A stretch of DNA of 64,000 bases, from assembly GCF_029784155.1 (NCBI RefSeq), contig NC_073691.1, positions 143,996,461-144,060,460 on the forward strand. Reading direction: 5' to 3'. A program made the translations under genes and the position numbers. The notes beneath the pieces were generated by a model. The model did no database searches and was not told the origin of the DNA. It saw only the letters and a program-made list of their open reading frames with translations. Position 1 is the first letter of the stretch, and every line of letters starts with the position of its first letter. Below, piece by piece: positions 22,395 to 34,709 of this stretch. Source of the DNA: Uranotaenia lowii. Taxonomy: Eukaryota; Arthropoda; Insecta; Diptera; Culicidae.

Positions 22395-25245
22395 ATTTAC
22401 TTACATAGGGCCGTGGTAAAACACCTCCACTGTTGACGATCCGGAGCCAACGTCTTCACTCGGTCCCAATCAAGACTCGTCGATCTGTTCTTTGATGTCC
22501 TTCTAGATTCCATTCTAGCGCCTCTCTGCAAATCTAGTTCTCATCTCTTCGCAGCGTGTGCCCAGTCCATCTCCACTTGCGTTCCCGAATCTCGATTTCT
22601 AGCATCCTTTGATGACACCGTCGATGCAATTCCTCATTTGAGATCCAGTTGCCAAGCCACCAAGCACGATACTCCGTATGCAGCGATTCACAAATACTTG
22701 CAGTTTTCGCGTCGTCACTGCATATGTGCACCAAGTTTCACACCCGAACAACATTACAGATTAGACGCTTGAATTGACGATTTGGATTTTCGTTAGTAGA
22801 GAGATGTTTCGAAGACTCGCAAACACAAATCGCGCCTTACCGATGCGGGTTTCGATATCTTTTCTGAATTTTTAATTTAAGTATGTTCATTGACACGTGC
22901 GCCGAGATGTCTTTTCTGGTACCACCGCTATCTGGCTACCAAGATATTGGAAGCACTCCACTTTCTCAACTTGTTGCACAGCTACCACGAAATTGGAAGG
23001 ATTTACTGTGTTGATCTCTTTTCGACATTGATTTTGAGACTTGCTGCCTTGGAGCTTTCGGTGAGGTCGTCGAGCTTGCTCTGAATGTCTTGTTGTCTAT
23101 GGGCGAGCAAAACAATATCGTCTGTCAGGCCAAGGTCGTTCACCTGCTCCATTGTCGAAGGATTCCACGACAATCCTCAGTTTGGTCTAAAGTCAATCGA
23201 TCCAGTCAAGATCTCATCCATTACGATGAGAAAATGCAGCGGTCCTAAATACATCCTTGTCTCACTCCAGCAGTCACCGGGATAGGTTCGGACAAGTGAC
23301 CGTCGTGCAAGACTGCACGAATATGCCTCGTACTGTGCTTCAATGAGATGGACTAGTTCCTCTGCGATCCCTCGTAGTCTTAGAGCAATCCAGATGCTTT
23401 CGTGGTTAAATCGATCAAATGCTTTTTCGAAATCAACGAAAACCAGCAGAAGAGATTCCTGGAATTCCAATATTATTCGTAGCGTTGTAAAGTGATCCAC
23501 ACATGATCGTCCGGATCAGAATCCAGCTTATTGCCTTCGGGGTATAGCGTCGATTTTCTTCTGGATCCTGTTCAAGATCACTTTGCAGAGTACTTTGAGG
23601 GTTGTACAGATCCACTTCATGCCTCGCCAGCTACCGCACTCTGGCAGGTCTCCTGTCTTCGGAACCTTTACGAGGATACCCTGCATCCAGTCTACCGGGA
23701 ATGTTGCAGTATCCCAGATGTCAGCGAAAAGACGGTGCAAAATATGTGCTGACACGCAGGGTCGGCTTTCAGCATTTCAGCAGGGATGCAATCGATCCCA
23801 GGCGCTTCAATGGATTTCATGCTTTTGATTGTCGCTTCTATTTCAGCCAGCGAAGGCGCTTCCAAGTTGACGCCATTGATGTGACTGTTGGCTATAGCTA
23901 TTCGTGACTCGGAAGAGTTGTTCGAAGTGCTCAGTCCATTGTTTGAGCTGATCTGTTCGATCGGTCAATAACTGACCTGCTCGGTCTTCTAGCGGCATTC
24001 TTGCATTAGTCCTTGCACCACTGAGGCGGCGAGAAATGTCATAAAGTAATCGGATATCTCCATTGGCGGCGGCTCTTTCCCCCTCTTCGGCTAGGGAGTT
24101 TGTCCAGGCTCTCTTGTCTCGTCTACAAGCTCGTTTAACTGCCTTTTCCAGCTCCGCATAACGTAAGCGGGCGGCTGCTTTGGCTGACCCAGTACATGCC
24201 TGCTCAATTCCGACTTTCGCCTTTCTCCGATCATCGACCATCCTCCAAGTTTCATCCGACATCCATTCACTTCTTCTTCCACAAACTTTACCGAGAGTAC
24301 CATGGCTCGTCATGATAAAGGCATTCTTAATTCCACACCACTGTTCTTCGACTGTTCCGTCTGTCGGCAATTCCGAGGCTCGGGACTCTAGCTGTTCAAC
24401 GTATGCTCTTTTTACCTCTGGATTCTCTAAACGGCGTACGTCGTATCGACATCCGACTTTCTCCTCGCGCCGGTGGACACGCGCAACTCTCAGTCGTATC
24501 TCGCCAAGGACGAGGTGATGGTCAGATGCAATGTCTGCGCTTCGTTTGTTGCGGACATCAAGATGGATCCTTCTCCATTTTCAGTTGATGCAGATGTGGT
24601 TAATTTCATTTTCTGTTTGGCCATCTCGGGATACCTAAGTGACCTTATGTGCTGGTTGATGGGGAAAGAGTGGTCCATCTATCGCCATGTTGTTGTTGCC
24701 AAAAAAATCTACAAACAGCTCCCCGTTTTCGCTCGTCTGTCCTAGGCCATGCCAACCCATGATGCGCTCAAGATCCTGATTGTCGGAGCCAATTTTTGCG
24801 TTGAAGTCACCTAAATGGATTTGAATGTCACCGTTCGGAATTTGCTCAACCACGCTGTTCCGTTGACTGTAAAACTGCACTTTCTCCTGCAAATCGACAA
24901 CGTCAGTTGGTGCATAACACTTGACCATTGTAAGATTTCTAACCCGTGTTCTAAATCTGGCTACGATTATTCTTTCGTTTATCGGTTCCAATCCAATGAG
25001 GGCCGCATGGGCCTTAACAGAAAACTTACTCCTCGTTCCCGAGTAGCGTGTTCACCTTGTATGCCAGAGTAAAGCAGGACAAGCCCGTACTGTGTCTTTT
25101 GTTCTCCAATTTTAGGCCAACGGACTTCGCTCAGTCCCATAATTTCTAGCTAGATGCGGCTAGCTTCTCTAGCAAGTTGAGCCAGCGTGCCTTGTTGGGC
25201 AAGGGTTAGAACGTTTCAAGTTCCAATTCGTATCCGTGTTTTCAT
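22395..25245 (-). pseudogene. RTE-clade non-LTR retrotransposon: endonuclease and RT, heavily degraded
   Basis: Read on the - strand. The start codon at 25245 opens a frame beginning MKTRIRIGT, the usual start of RTE-clade polyproteins, but a stop follows within about ten codons. Endonuclease residues follow (LGDFNAKIG, then MGWHGLGQ..ENGELF near 24700-24990). RT lies at about 23180-23760: VPKTGDLPECGSWRG, TLKVLCKVILNRIQ, FVDFEKAFDR and FLIVMDEIL. The 3' part (22534-22734) has ISNEELHRRC and RERKWRWTGHTLRRD, typical of the RTE tail. Coding is broken into at least five frame segments and the RT active-site loop is not intact. The 3' end near 22395 has a (TTAC)-like repeat in + orientation. The element lies antisense to the host gene. 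Confidence 0.9.
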
Positions 25246-26560
25246 GCTAAAAGTCGTCGCCAGTGTTCCAGGTCGGTCATTTCATTCGGATTCCGTATCA
25301 ATTTTATAAATCGGAAGCAGTAGGTTGTTAGCCTAAGGTTCTTATCCAGCGATGGGGCTGCCATCTTGGATTTGCTGACGGGAGCCGCATTTCATAAATT
25401 CAGCCGCTCGCTGCGAGACAGACGCTGTTTGAGCCGCCCCTAACCTGGAGAACAGACGCTCGACTGTTGTTGCACGCTGCCCCTGACCTGGAGGACAGAC
25501 ACGTGCTGCCACCTTCTCAGTCTGCATGCGACCAAAGCATCCACCGGGGATGGGTACCCGATCACCGCTTAGGTTACTCGCATCCCAGCCGGTACCACGT
25601 GGAGGTTGAGATAGGAGTTGTGAACAAGAGATGATATAACCACTATGGGGCCTCGTGTTGCACATTGTCCACCATTTGCCAGCCAACATAGTGAAACAAT
25701 CAAAGGAAATAAACATAAATTGCACAACAACAACTTAAGCACTCTACTAATGCTATGATTATTTAGAATCCGGGAACTTTATTCAAATTCCAAAATCATC
25801 TAACCGGTTTGAGCTTCCACCCGTTAGATGACGAACGGAGTGTTCCGTATCCGCTCTAGCAAATGCGTATTGCTTAATCAGAAACACTTTAAAATTTTGA
25901 ACCCGGCTGTATCTTGTTCAGAATAGAAGTGACAAATTGACCGATGATTCTTGCCATTTTCCTTTATCTAATATGGGATATGAAGAAACAAGAAAATGTT
26001 ATTTGGTGTTTTTCCAAGCATATGCAATGCGTTCGCGCAGGGAGGACAATGGCAGCGGTCGCTAATCTTGTTAATGCCAATTTGGCACAGTTTTGAGTGC
26101 CACTTTTTCTACACCCTATGGATGTCATGATCGGAGTAGAGTCTGATCTGTAAGTGAATTGCTGCTGTGCTGTATTGTGTGCTTTTTCACTAAGCGCTAA
26201 GCGGCGAACAGTTTCTCGTTAGCACGATAAATTATAATTTTTCGCGGGCCAAGCTGGTGATGCCTTTGTTTTTTTAACACTTTCTAGTTTTCTTTCCTAC
26301 CGAAAGGTCCTAAAACCTTCGAATCCTTTAAGGCTTGATCTGAAGTTCAGCTTTTGGGGTCCAACGGAGACTCCGGTCCGTTATGTTGAGATATTTCGTC
26401 AATGTTGATGATCTTTACCTGGGCAGGTGTCGCCACTGTCCCTCGACGTCCTCCATTTTATCATTTTCTGACATTTTAAGTGTCCAGGCTACCTTTTATT
26501 GAACTGGGCAAAAAAAAATTAAACACGTTGAACAGCATAGAATAAGACAATAACTGCACT
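25246..26560. other. Probable RTE 5' untranslated region followed by plain intron
   Basis: 25246-25700 is more GC-rich than its surroundings and lies directly upstream (- strand) of the RTE start codon, so I read it as RTE 5' leader. Its 127-codon frame has no recognised domain. From about 25740 to 26560 I see only AT-rich intron. Confidence 0.5.
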
Positions 26561-26561
26561 A

Positions 26562-26645
26562 CCCAAGTAACTATAAGCACTAAAATTTTGAATTTTAAAA
26601 GCATTATGCCAGCGTTCTAGATGCTAAAATGCTGCTTTATAACAG
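26562..26645. repeat. Single end of a CCCAAGTAAC-type inverted-repeat element
   Basis: CCCAAGTAACTATAAGCACTAAAA matches the ends of the elements at 31317-36956 and 46229-47088 in its first ten bases. No partner end is visible before the next exon, so this is a truncated or decayed copy. Confidence 0.5.
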
Positions 26646-26818
26646 CACTTCAAGTGTTATTTTGAAAGGTTTTCGAATAATGGATATTTTAAGAAAACAA
26701 TACCAAAAAAATTATATATAACTATGTATTTTAAGATTAAGTTTTTTTTATCAACAGTCCACTTTCCCGGAGAGTATCTTCTTACATATTGCTTGTTTTA
26801 ACCTTTTTCCTTTCCTAG

Positions 26819-26949
26819 ATGTTCCGGACGCCAAGGTGCGCCTGGGAAGTTCCCTGGATCCGTACTCGATTCGGGAGGGTACGGATGTGTACTTTGACTG
26901 CATTGTGACGGCGCATCCAGTTGTCTATAAAGTCGAGTGGAAACATAAC
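26819..26949 (+). CDS. Sidestep-family protein, exon with first half of an Ig domain (probably Ig4)
   Basis: This 131-bp exon has acceptor TTTCCTAG and donor GTGAGCA, starting at phase 1 and ending at phase 0. It encodes VPDAKVRLGSSLDPYSIREG, then TDVYFDCIVTAHP with the first Cys and YKVEWKHN with the core Trp. The intron arrangement copies that of the preceding Ig domain (1 then 0 then 1), consistent with domain duplication. The intron in front is 4781 bp, most of it the RTE insertion. Confidence 0.92.
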
Positions 26950-27039
26950 GTGAGCATCGATTCAAAACGTTATTAATTTGAGACGAATCAAAGTTAGTGT
27001 CAATAACTTAACCCTTGTTTTTATTCCGTTGATCCGCAG

Positions 27040-27199
27040 AACAAAACACTGCCGCACAATATCTCGCAAGGAGTGATCATCAGCAACCATTCGTTGGTCC
27101 TGCAAGGGGTCTCGAGGACTACTGCCGGCAACTATTCCTGCGTAGGATTCAACGCCGAAGGCGAAGGCAGCAGCCCGATTTTCGAGCTCAACGTTATGT
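27040..27199 (+). CDS. Sidestep-family protein, exon with second half of an Ig domain (probably Ig4)
   Basis: This 160-bp exon has acceptor GATCCGCAG and donor GTAGGTG, starting at phase 0 and ending at phase 1. It encodes NISQGVIISNHSLVLQGVSR, then TTAGNYSCVGFNAEGEG with the AGNYSC motif that carries the second Cys. NKT, NIS, NHS and NYS are potential N-glycosylation sites. The SLVLQGVSR.TAGNYSCVGFN run is highly typical of Sidestep proteins. It completes the domain begun at 26819. Confidence 0.93.
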
Positions 27200-27391
27200 G
27201 TAGGTGTTTTTATTTGAAACTGTATCATTTTTATGAAATTCCAACTCCCAACTTGCTTCGGGCAGTTTCCGGTACAACTGCTCTAATTCGCGATTCATGT
27301 TTTTACTGGAAATTTGATCAATTTTTTTTCTCTATTTTTTTTTTCTTCATGGGCGTTAACACCTTCACAAAAATTCAACCAACGCCCACAG

Positions 27392-27562
27392 ATGCACCCA
27401 CCTGTGCGCCCAACCAGCAGCGTGTCTACGGTGTGGCCAAACAGGAGAACGCCGAGATCCGTTGCATCGTGGACGCAAATCCACCGGACGTCGAGTTCAA
27501 ATGGACGTTCAATAATTCAGCCGAAAGCATCGACGTTCAGGCCAGCCACATTTCACGGCTAG
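27392..27562 (+). CDS. Sidestep-family protein, exon with first half of an Ig domain (probably Ig5)
   Basis: This 171-bp exon has acceptor CGCCCACAG and donor GTAAGAG, with phase 1 at both ends. It encodes APTCAPNQQRVYGVAKQENA, then EIRCIVDANPPDVEF with the first Cys and KWTFNNSAESIDV with the core Trp. The CIVDANPPDV.F.WTFNNS pattern is conserved in Sidestep proteins. The domain is completed by the exon at 28906. The intron before it is only 192 bp. Confidence 0.92.
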   Translation: MHPPVRPTSSVSTVWPNRRTPRSVASWTQIHRTSSSNGRSIIQPKASTFRPATFHG

Positions 27563-28905
27563 GTAAGAGTTGGATATGTTTGTTTTTTTTTTTTTCATGT
27601 TAGCTTCATCCTGTACCTTTTGCAAGGTGCCGGATGCTATTTTGGTTTTTGTTTGCAAAGTTAGATAAAATGCGTTTTAGTACAGAAACGATACAAACAG
27701 TATTTAAACTTCCCAGAAATTCTAAGACTAGAGAAAAAAAATCAAAAAAATATTACACGCTAAGGGTGAAAAAGCCCCGTCCATGATTAACACATCAGAG
27801 CTACTCCAAAAGAGGATGGCTACTGCAATATTAAACCTGTAGGGCAACCGATTGCAGTCATAGAAGAAGAATCCCGGGTCGGAACACCATGGCTCGTTTT
27901 AGTGGCAGCCAGTTCGGTCAGCCGCCCCATTCATGAGAGCCGGAGTTGGCCGTTCCCGGATTGAGTGATGACTGAGTGAATGGATGGACCGGTGACATAC
28001 CTTAGTACTAAAGCTCCAGAAGGTCGAGCTCCTAGTTCAAATGAATGCCTCGGTTTATCAGATGTCATCGGCTACCTACCAGTTTTATTTTACACCATCT
28101 GGCCGTGGTTCTGCTGCTCCTTTTGATGCAGCAATCAGCGGGCATGGCTATGTGAAAAATGGAATACAGCTGATGCCAGTGGGCGTGAAGATAAATGATT
28201 CTTGTTCCAATGCTGAAGTTTTTGCAGTTTCTTGCTTCATGAGGTTCTATTGCAATTGACAAAATTTGCGCAATGACGATTTGTTTTATAGTGAAAATTT
28301 TATTGGAATTACCAGTCTCTCTTAACTTTTGAAAAACTGGATTGAACCGATTGTTTCGATTGATTATTCTTTAAATGGTTTCGGTATTGTCTTAGATTTA
28401 TCTTAGCACATTAACGATTGCCTGTCATTTCGAAAAAAAAAACGGACAGTTTGTAGCCAAATCGTGGTTTAGTCAAGCATAATCACCCGGATGCAACGTT
28501 ATAAGGAGCCTTGTTGAGAACATCTCTCAAAAAAAGCTTCAATCTGAGGAAAAAAAAGATAAAAACGAGATTCACTAACACTTAAAAAAATACGTTGGTC
28601 ACACGATACATAGAGAAATCCCGTAACATTGCATCCCCGTGGTTAAAGCATTGGAAAATGCGGGAGTGGTAAATTTGAATAAAAATTGCCTCTACATTTT
28701 TATTTTTATCTGGATTAATTGAAAAAAAATAAGATCTATAACCACAAACTTGAAACTTCAAGTAATTGAACTCACTAAAATTTCGATAAATCGTTATTCA
28801 AGTTTTATCATTTAGTATGTTTAGAATCATCTTTTTTCGACTTGCAAGCTAATAGAACTAAGTTCAGAATACATAATTTCTCTACGATTCCAAATTTACC
28901 CATAG
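27563..28905. other. Intron of 1343 bp, no gene seen
   Basis: Contains a more GC-balanced block at about 27770-28260 of unknown identity with no splice-compatible frame, and a repeat shared with 44998-45062. The acceptor at the end is TTACCCATAG. Confidence 0.6.
28560..28625. repeat. Dispersed repeat shared with 44998-45062
   Basis: AAAAACGAGATTCACTAACA followed by a TACGTTGGTCACACGATACA stretch occurs here and, with few changes, at 44998-45062 in the same orientation. Family unknown; no terminal structure found. Confidence 0.55.
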
Positions 28906-29028
28906 GTACATCCTCGGTTGTATCTTACACGCCAATGACGGAACTGGACTACGGAACCCTGCTCTGCGTGGCCACCAATCGAATCGGGAAACAGCGGCAG
29001 CCCTGTGTTTTTCACATAATCGCAGCTG
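28906..29028 (+). CDS. Sidestep-family protein, exon completing the last Ig domain (probably Ig5)
   Basis: This 123-bp exon has acceptor CCCATAG and donor GTAAGTT, with phase 1 at both ends. It encodes SSVVSYTPMTELDYGTLLCV, with the second Cys in GTLLCVATN, then GKQRQPCVFHIIAA. The YTPMTELDYGTLLC segment is strongly characteristic of the membrane-proximal Ig domain of Sidestep proteins. The intron that follows is about 34.1 kb (29029-63125) and holds most of the mobile elements in this window. Confidence 0.93.
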
Positions 29029-29204
29029 GTAAGTTACCTATCTTCAAGAATCATTTCTCCTAACTGCATATGATAATTTTCAAATCTACACTCGATGTAA
29101 ATAGCTACCGATCCATTTTATTTTCGAGAAGCTTAAAACATCCAGAATGAAGAGCTTTCTTAACGGAAATATCGATTTCCACAATCTTCTGTAATTGAAA
29201 AAAA
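29029..29204. promoter_or_regulatory. Donor side of the giant intron
   Basis: GTAAGTT splice donor at 29029. The rest of this short stretch shows no other feature. Confidence 0.5.
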
Positions 29205-30186
29205 TAGAGATGTACCGAATAGTGGCCTTTTCAACTATTCGGCCGAATATTCGGTCGAATATTGTGTTGGGTTTTTATAAAAATACAAAATGGATTATTA
29301 CAATTTCTTTCTATGTCTTTCATCTAAATTAATGCCCCTCATGTTCTTGAGTCGATTTTTTTTTTCAAACATATGATATAATCTGAGGATGTATTATAAG
29401 ATCTTTTTGAAGTGGGAGTCTCTCTTATTTAAAAAATGTCTCCAATAACTGAAAGGACATCAGATGAATTGGTCCCTGTGTAAACTGGGACACAATACGA
29501 CGAAACAGGTGCCAAGCAATTCTAAATTGATTATTTGATATCGAATTTTATGAAAGTCGAATATGAGCAAGACATCTTTAAAATAGTTAATCAAAAGAAC
29601 GAGGATTTTTAACCTTAAGCATACCACACTTTAAACCACACGGTCGGGCAATTCAGACGATGTTTTTTAAATTCGATAACAGGGCCAAACTGATCAAAAT
29701 CCAGGCCAAAAACATACAGGAGGAAAATAACTTGAATTTTAAAGAGTTCATTGAATCACAGCAGCAGTATGAAAATCGTATCTAAGCATTAAACAAAACA
29801 TTTAGGTTCATTTTGAATTTTTTTTTATCGTTTTTTGAACAAAAAATGTTGAAATTTTCAAAGAGAAATTAGAGTTTTTTGTTTGATTTAGCTAATGATA
29901 TGAACGAAGCCAGACATCCTGGCCAGATTTGACTTATTTCGAATTCTTTATTGGATTTATGGGCAAGCCTGGATATTTGAATTAAATGTGGAATAAACGA
30001 TAATCAAAGTCTTAAGCGATACTTGTCAGCATTCTCCTGTACGATCTACAGTGTATGATACATTATGTTGCTTTTTCAACATTACTTTTGGATATTTTAT
30101 AAACTATCCAAAACTTTTAGAAAAATTTGACAAGTCTGTAATTGTAAAAATTAAAAAAAAAAACAATATCCGGCCAACCGAATATT
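29205..30186. mobile_element. Disrupted copy of the TAGAGATGTACC hAT-like MITE
   Basis: TAGAGATGTACCGAATAGTG at 29205 with CGGCCGAATATTCGG motifs matches the left end of the intact MITE at 34380-34709. Internal sequence of that MITE (CAACATTACTTTTGGATATT and the following CAAGTCTGTAAT) reappears near 30075-30145, about 0.8 kb away. An insertion therefore separates the two pieces, and the right terminus is missing where Jockey-type sequence begins near 30187. The separating sequence (about 29275-30050) has no recognised coding content. Confidence 0.6.
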
Positions 30187-31316
30187 TGGAATTTTGTGAA
30201 TATCAAACGGAAGGAATCCGGTCTACCTGCGGAGGTACGTTTAGATGACAGAATTGCTAAATCACCTGCTGACAAATTTGTTCATTTTGCAAAGCATTTC
30301 TCCAGGGTATTTTCAATTCCATCGCCAATTGGAGATCAAATTAGCGCAGCTGTCACACGATTGCCCACCGGTGTTTTAAATCTCGACGTTTTTGTTGTTA
30401 CCGAGGAAATGGTTTTCGATGCTATAAAAAATTTGAAGTACTCTACCTCAGCTGGGCAGGACGGAATTCCTGCGAGTTTGTTAAAAAAAGTGTTGCACTT
30501 TACTTGTAAAGCCCGTTACTTGTATTTTCAATTAGTCCTTACAACAACATCAGTTTCCTGCCTCCTGGAAAAGATCCTTCATGAGCCTAATCTTTAAAAA
30601 AGGTGATAAGCAAGAGGTGCGTAATTATCGAGGTATCACTTCGCTAGCTGCCTGCTCGAAGGTCTTAGGGAAAATTGTCAACACGCAGTTTACACGGACA
30701 TCACTGCGGCATTTGACTCAGTGAATCACTTAATTTTACTTTTAAAGTTAAAACGTCTGGGATTATCTGAGAGATTATGCGCCTGGATCAGAAGCTACTT
30801 AACTAATCGTCGTCTTGCTGTAAAAATCGGATCTTCTGAATCTCCAGATTTCATTCCGCCTTCAGGGGTACCACAAGGAAGTAATTTGGGCCCTTTATTG
30901 TTCACCCTGTTCTGTAATGATATTAACATGCTGCTTGTTGGATGCGGAGTACTCATGTACGCGGACGATTTGAAAATATTTTTGGTCGTTAACAGCTTGG
31001 CAGATTGTCAGATATTACAGCGATTCCTCGATACAGTTGTAAATTGGTGTGCTGTTAACCTACTGGCCTTAAGCGTCTCTGCTGTATCATAACATTTGGA
31101 CGCAAGAAACTTCCTATTTTGTACGACTACAATATCCAGGGCGAATTTCTACACCTTGGCGTTGTTTTGGATAGTCATATGACATTTAAGCGTCACTACT
31201 GTGCTACACTTGAAAAGGCTAACCGAATGCTGGGATTTGTCATACGTAAAGAATTTACAGATCCTATTTGCCTACGAGCTCTGTATTGCTGCCATGTCCG
31301 TTCAATACTAGAATCC
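30187..31316 (+). pseudogene. Jockey/CR1-group retroposon ORF2, 5' part (endonuclease missing), RT degraded
   Basis: A 5'-truncated copy beginning within ORF2. Recognisable pieces are FVNIKRKESGLP, KNLKYSTSAGQDGIP at the start of RT, VRNYRGITSLAACSK, TDITAAFDSVNHL, GVPQGSNLGPLLFT, LMYADDLKIF (the YADD active site) and LHLGVVLDSHMTF. A deletion removes the part of RT between the two middle motifs, and at least three frame changes occur. Coding stops abruptly at 31316, where an inverted-repeat element begins. The protein resumes without loss at 36957 in the same sense, so the two parts were one element. Confidence 0.88.
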
Positions 31317-33384
31317 CCAAGTAACACAGATTAAGCCAACTAGCATTAGGATGTTTTATTATGGTTTAATTATGGCATTTTTTTGTGCAGCGTTTTATGA
31401 CGGTTTTATTATGGTCATGCAGAATGCTTATTTTTTTTTTTCGACCATATGTTTTCAGATGGTTTTGAAAACGCTAATAAAACTTTTATTAAACATACTG
31501 TTTTAGTTATTTTGAAAGAGTTATGAATGCTCTTTTTAAACTATAATAAAACACAAACTTAGAAGTTTGCTCCATGCTTTCTTTTGCATGTTCTACAATA
31601 GCACTCAGTGCATGATTATTAAACCGCCATAAAACTTAGTGACAGTTCTCGATCAAGATGTCAAAACAGGACACGCTCAAGTTAGATAGCACATATTTGA
31701 ATTGGAACTCCCATTTTTACACATTTTTGGTAAGTGATGCGTGTTGGTTTTCAGTTAAAATAAAAAAAAATCATCTTTGAAAACTTGAAATCACCAAAAG
31801 TGGTATGAATATCTTTACAATATGAGTATTTGGTGAAAGGGCCCGAATAGTAGGAAAAATTGTTGCTTGACGCCATCATTAATTCTAGATGGCGGCTTCC
31901 GCTTTTATTTTCAAAGCTGTAAATTACTGAAAATATCGTGAAATCTTCACCGTGAAAGTGATAAACGAGTAGAAGTCAAATTTCGTTGCCCGTCGCCATC
32001 TTAAATCCAAGATGGCGGCTACCAATCAACTAGAAAATACTGTAAATGACTGAAAATCGCATAAAACCCATATTATAGGGATTAAGTGGAAAGAGATCAA
32101 CCGGTAGAAGTTGAATTTCGCTATCTGACGCCATCTTGAAATCCAAGATGGCGGCTTCCGTTAAACTTTAAAATGTAGTAAATGACTTAAAATGACATGA
32201 AACCCAAATTAATATTGGGTGAAAGGGCTTAACGAGTAGAAGTCGAAAATTGCTATCTAACGCCATCTTGAAATCCAAGATAGCAGCTTTCGATGAACTT
32301 TAAAAATGCTCTAAATCATTGAATATCGCATGAAACCTCCAAAATATGGGTATTTGTCAATTGGGATAAGCTATTAAAAGTTTACTTTTGCATTCTGACG
32401 CTATCTTGAAATCCAGGATGGTGGCTTCAGCTGAACTTAAAAATACTGTAATTGAATGAAAATAGCATGAAACTCCCAAATATATTGTATTGGGTGCTAA
32501 GGCTAAATGATAGAAATCAAATAACTCTTTTCGCGTTTCTTTGAAAATCTGTAAGTTACTAAAATCCCACAAAAACCAACACAATACAAACCCCGTTCGT
32601 TTTTGGCAACATTCGATTATGGCAACATCGAATTTGGCACATGTACCTAAATCAAACGGTTAACAGAAACAACATAACCTTATAGTTTTCGCTAAAATAA
32701 GACCAATACAATTTAGACATAATAGCATGATAGGAATAATAGAATGACATAAATGTCAATCAAAAACTATAAACAAAACAAGAAAAGTTCTAAATGCATT
32801 AAAAACATAATGAAAAAATAATAAATAATAAAGTGATTTCCAATGATCGAAATTGTCTAAAAATAGTAGTTTTAATGTATTATTAAGTGAAAAAAAAGTT
32901 GAGAAAAAAATCGTTCAATTTTGGCAACACGAAAAGTCGGGCGTGTTGCCAAAAACAAACAGGGTCTGGTTCTTCTTGTTTAGCCCTTTCACTCAATACC
33001 ATTATTGTAAATCTTTCGAGCGATTTTTAGTCATTTACAGTTTAGTGGAAGCCACCATCTTGAACTTCAAGATAAAGTAAAAAAGAGGAATTCAACTTCT
33101 ACTGGTTTCGCCCTTGAACCCAAAAAAAATATAGTGGGCGTTTTATGCGATTTTTAGCGATTAACAGTATTTAACAGCTAAGCGAAAGCCGCCATATTGC
33201 ATTTCAAGATGAAGTATGGTAGCGAAATTTGTCTTCTCTTGGTTCCACCTCTTTACTCAATGCCAATATTGTGGAGATTTAAAGTCATCTGCAGCATTTT
33301 AAAGTTCAGCGGAAACCGCAATCTTCGCATTTAAGATGGCCTCAGATAGTCAAATTCGACTTCTACTCGTTGATCGCTTTGAAG

Positions 33385-33954
33385 CAGGGACCGAAAACAG
33401 CACGAACACAGTAAGTGCAACACAATTTGATGACACGGCACATCCGAAACGAAACTGTGCTGTGTCTGTGTTGATCTTCTTTTGTTGCGTGTCGGCCGCA
33501 ACACAGCACAGTACTGCATGCGACACAAAATCCGACACAGTTGACGACACAGTGTGTTCGTGTGCCGGTCCCGAAACGCTGAGATTTTAATTGTTGCAAA
33601 TCTGCCAGCAGGCGAACTGGATAGATTTTTTTCGTTTGCCTTCAAGCTTCTTTCTCGACACAATGTGAGTGAAGAACTTCGCCATGTAAAATACGGAGAA
33701 ATACTGTCCAATCAAGCGCGACGGGTTAAAATAGCCTTGCTCGTAAAACACACTGTGTTGCGTGCTAAGCACAACTGTGTTCTTCTCGACACGACACAAC
33801 TGGGAACTGTGTCGTGTTGATTTGATGCAGCACAACACAATTGAAGTGCTGTGCCAAACCGAAGTGTCGCACACGAAAATTTATGTGTCAGCACTCCAGG
33901 ATTTGTGTTGCACGATATGTACTGTGCTGTGTTTGTGTTTTTTGTCGGTCCCTG
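33385..33954. mobile_element. hAT-type MITE, 570 bp, 8-bp target duplication
   Basis: Starts CAGGGACCGA and ends TCGGTCCCTG, with imperfect inverted repeats continuing inward (ACACAGCACAGT-like). Flanked by perfect 8-bp copies of CTTTGAAG (33377-33384 and 33955-33962). CAGGG ends with an 8-bp duplication are the hallmark of hAT transposons. The interior is rich in ACACAG/CTGTGT and has no transposase; several overlapping short frames on both strands are chance. It sits within the YY1-like motif array. Confidence 0.92.
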
Positions 33955-34379
33955 CTTTGAAGTAATAGGGGAGGAGCGGGCTATATGCGCCTATTAAGCA
34001 GAACACTGATTTTATCAAATATCACATCGAATATGTGTACAAAAGCTATATACACGTGTGCAGTCATCTGCTTTCTATACAATGGAGTAATTTTTATGTT
34101 AAAATTTTCTTCTGTTTCCAAGAAAACGATTTTATTGTAAGTGTTGTCTGAAATGCCGAACCTCAAACCGTGCGGGCTAAATACGCCTATTTATGTTTTG
34201 AACAAAATTTCTGTTTTTTGGGCAATATTTCCGTATAATTTCATTGAAACTGCTAGAAAGTAATAATTTCCGTACGACAAAGCTGAAGTTTTATGAAAAT
34301 CTATGTATATTATAATTTTATGGAATAAAACAAAAGTTAGGGTTGCCATACTATGGAGGCAGTTCATCATGAGAAAAAC

Positions 34380-34709
34380 TAGAGATGTACCGAATAGTGG
34401 TATTCGGCGAACGGCCGAATACCGAATATTGACCTTTTCAACTATTCGGCCAAACGAATATTCGGCCGAATATTCGACCATAAGTTTTTAATGATTGTGT
34501 AGCTTTAACAACATTACTTTTGAATATTTTATAAATTATCCGAAGTTCTTTGAAAAATTTCACAAGTCAGTAATAGATATTCGGCCTATTCGGCTTATTC
34601 GGCCGAATACCTAGCTCAACTATTCGGTGAGCCGAATATTCGGCTTAACGGTTTTTTGGCGGTATTCGGCGCCGAATATTCGGCCGACCGAATATTCGGT
34701 ACATCTCTA
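34380..34709. mobile_element. hAT-type MITE, 330 bp, TAGAGATGTACC ends
   Basis: Perfect 17-bp inverted repeats TAGAGATGTACCGAATA, flanked by 8-bp copies of AGAAAAAC (34372-34379 and 34710-34717). The interior is dominated by ATTCGGCCGAAT-type palindromes. No coding capacity. A disrupted relative lies at 29205-30186. Confidence 0.92.

Noticed and set aside
33336..33894. Overlapping open frames with Cys-rich translations on both strands
   Set aside because: They lie in the hAT-type MITE 33385-33954, are mirrored by its inverted repeats and have no known domain.
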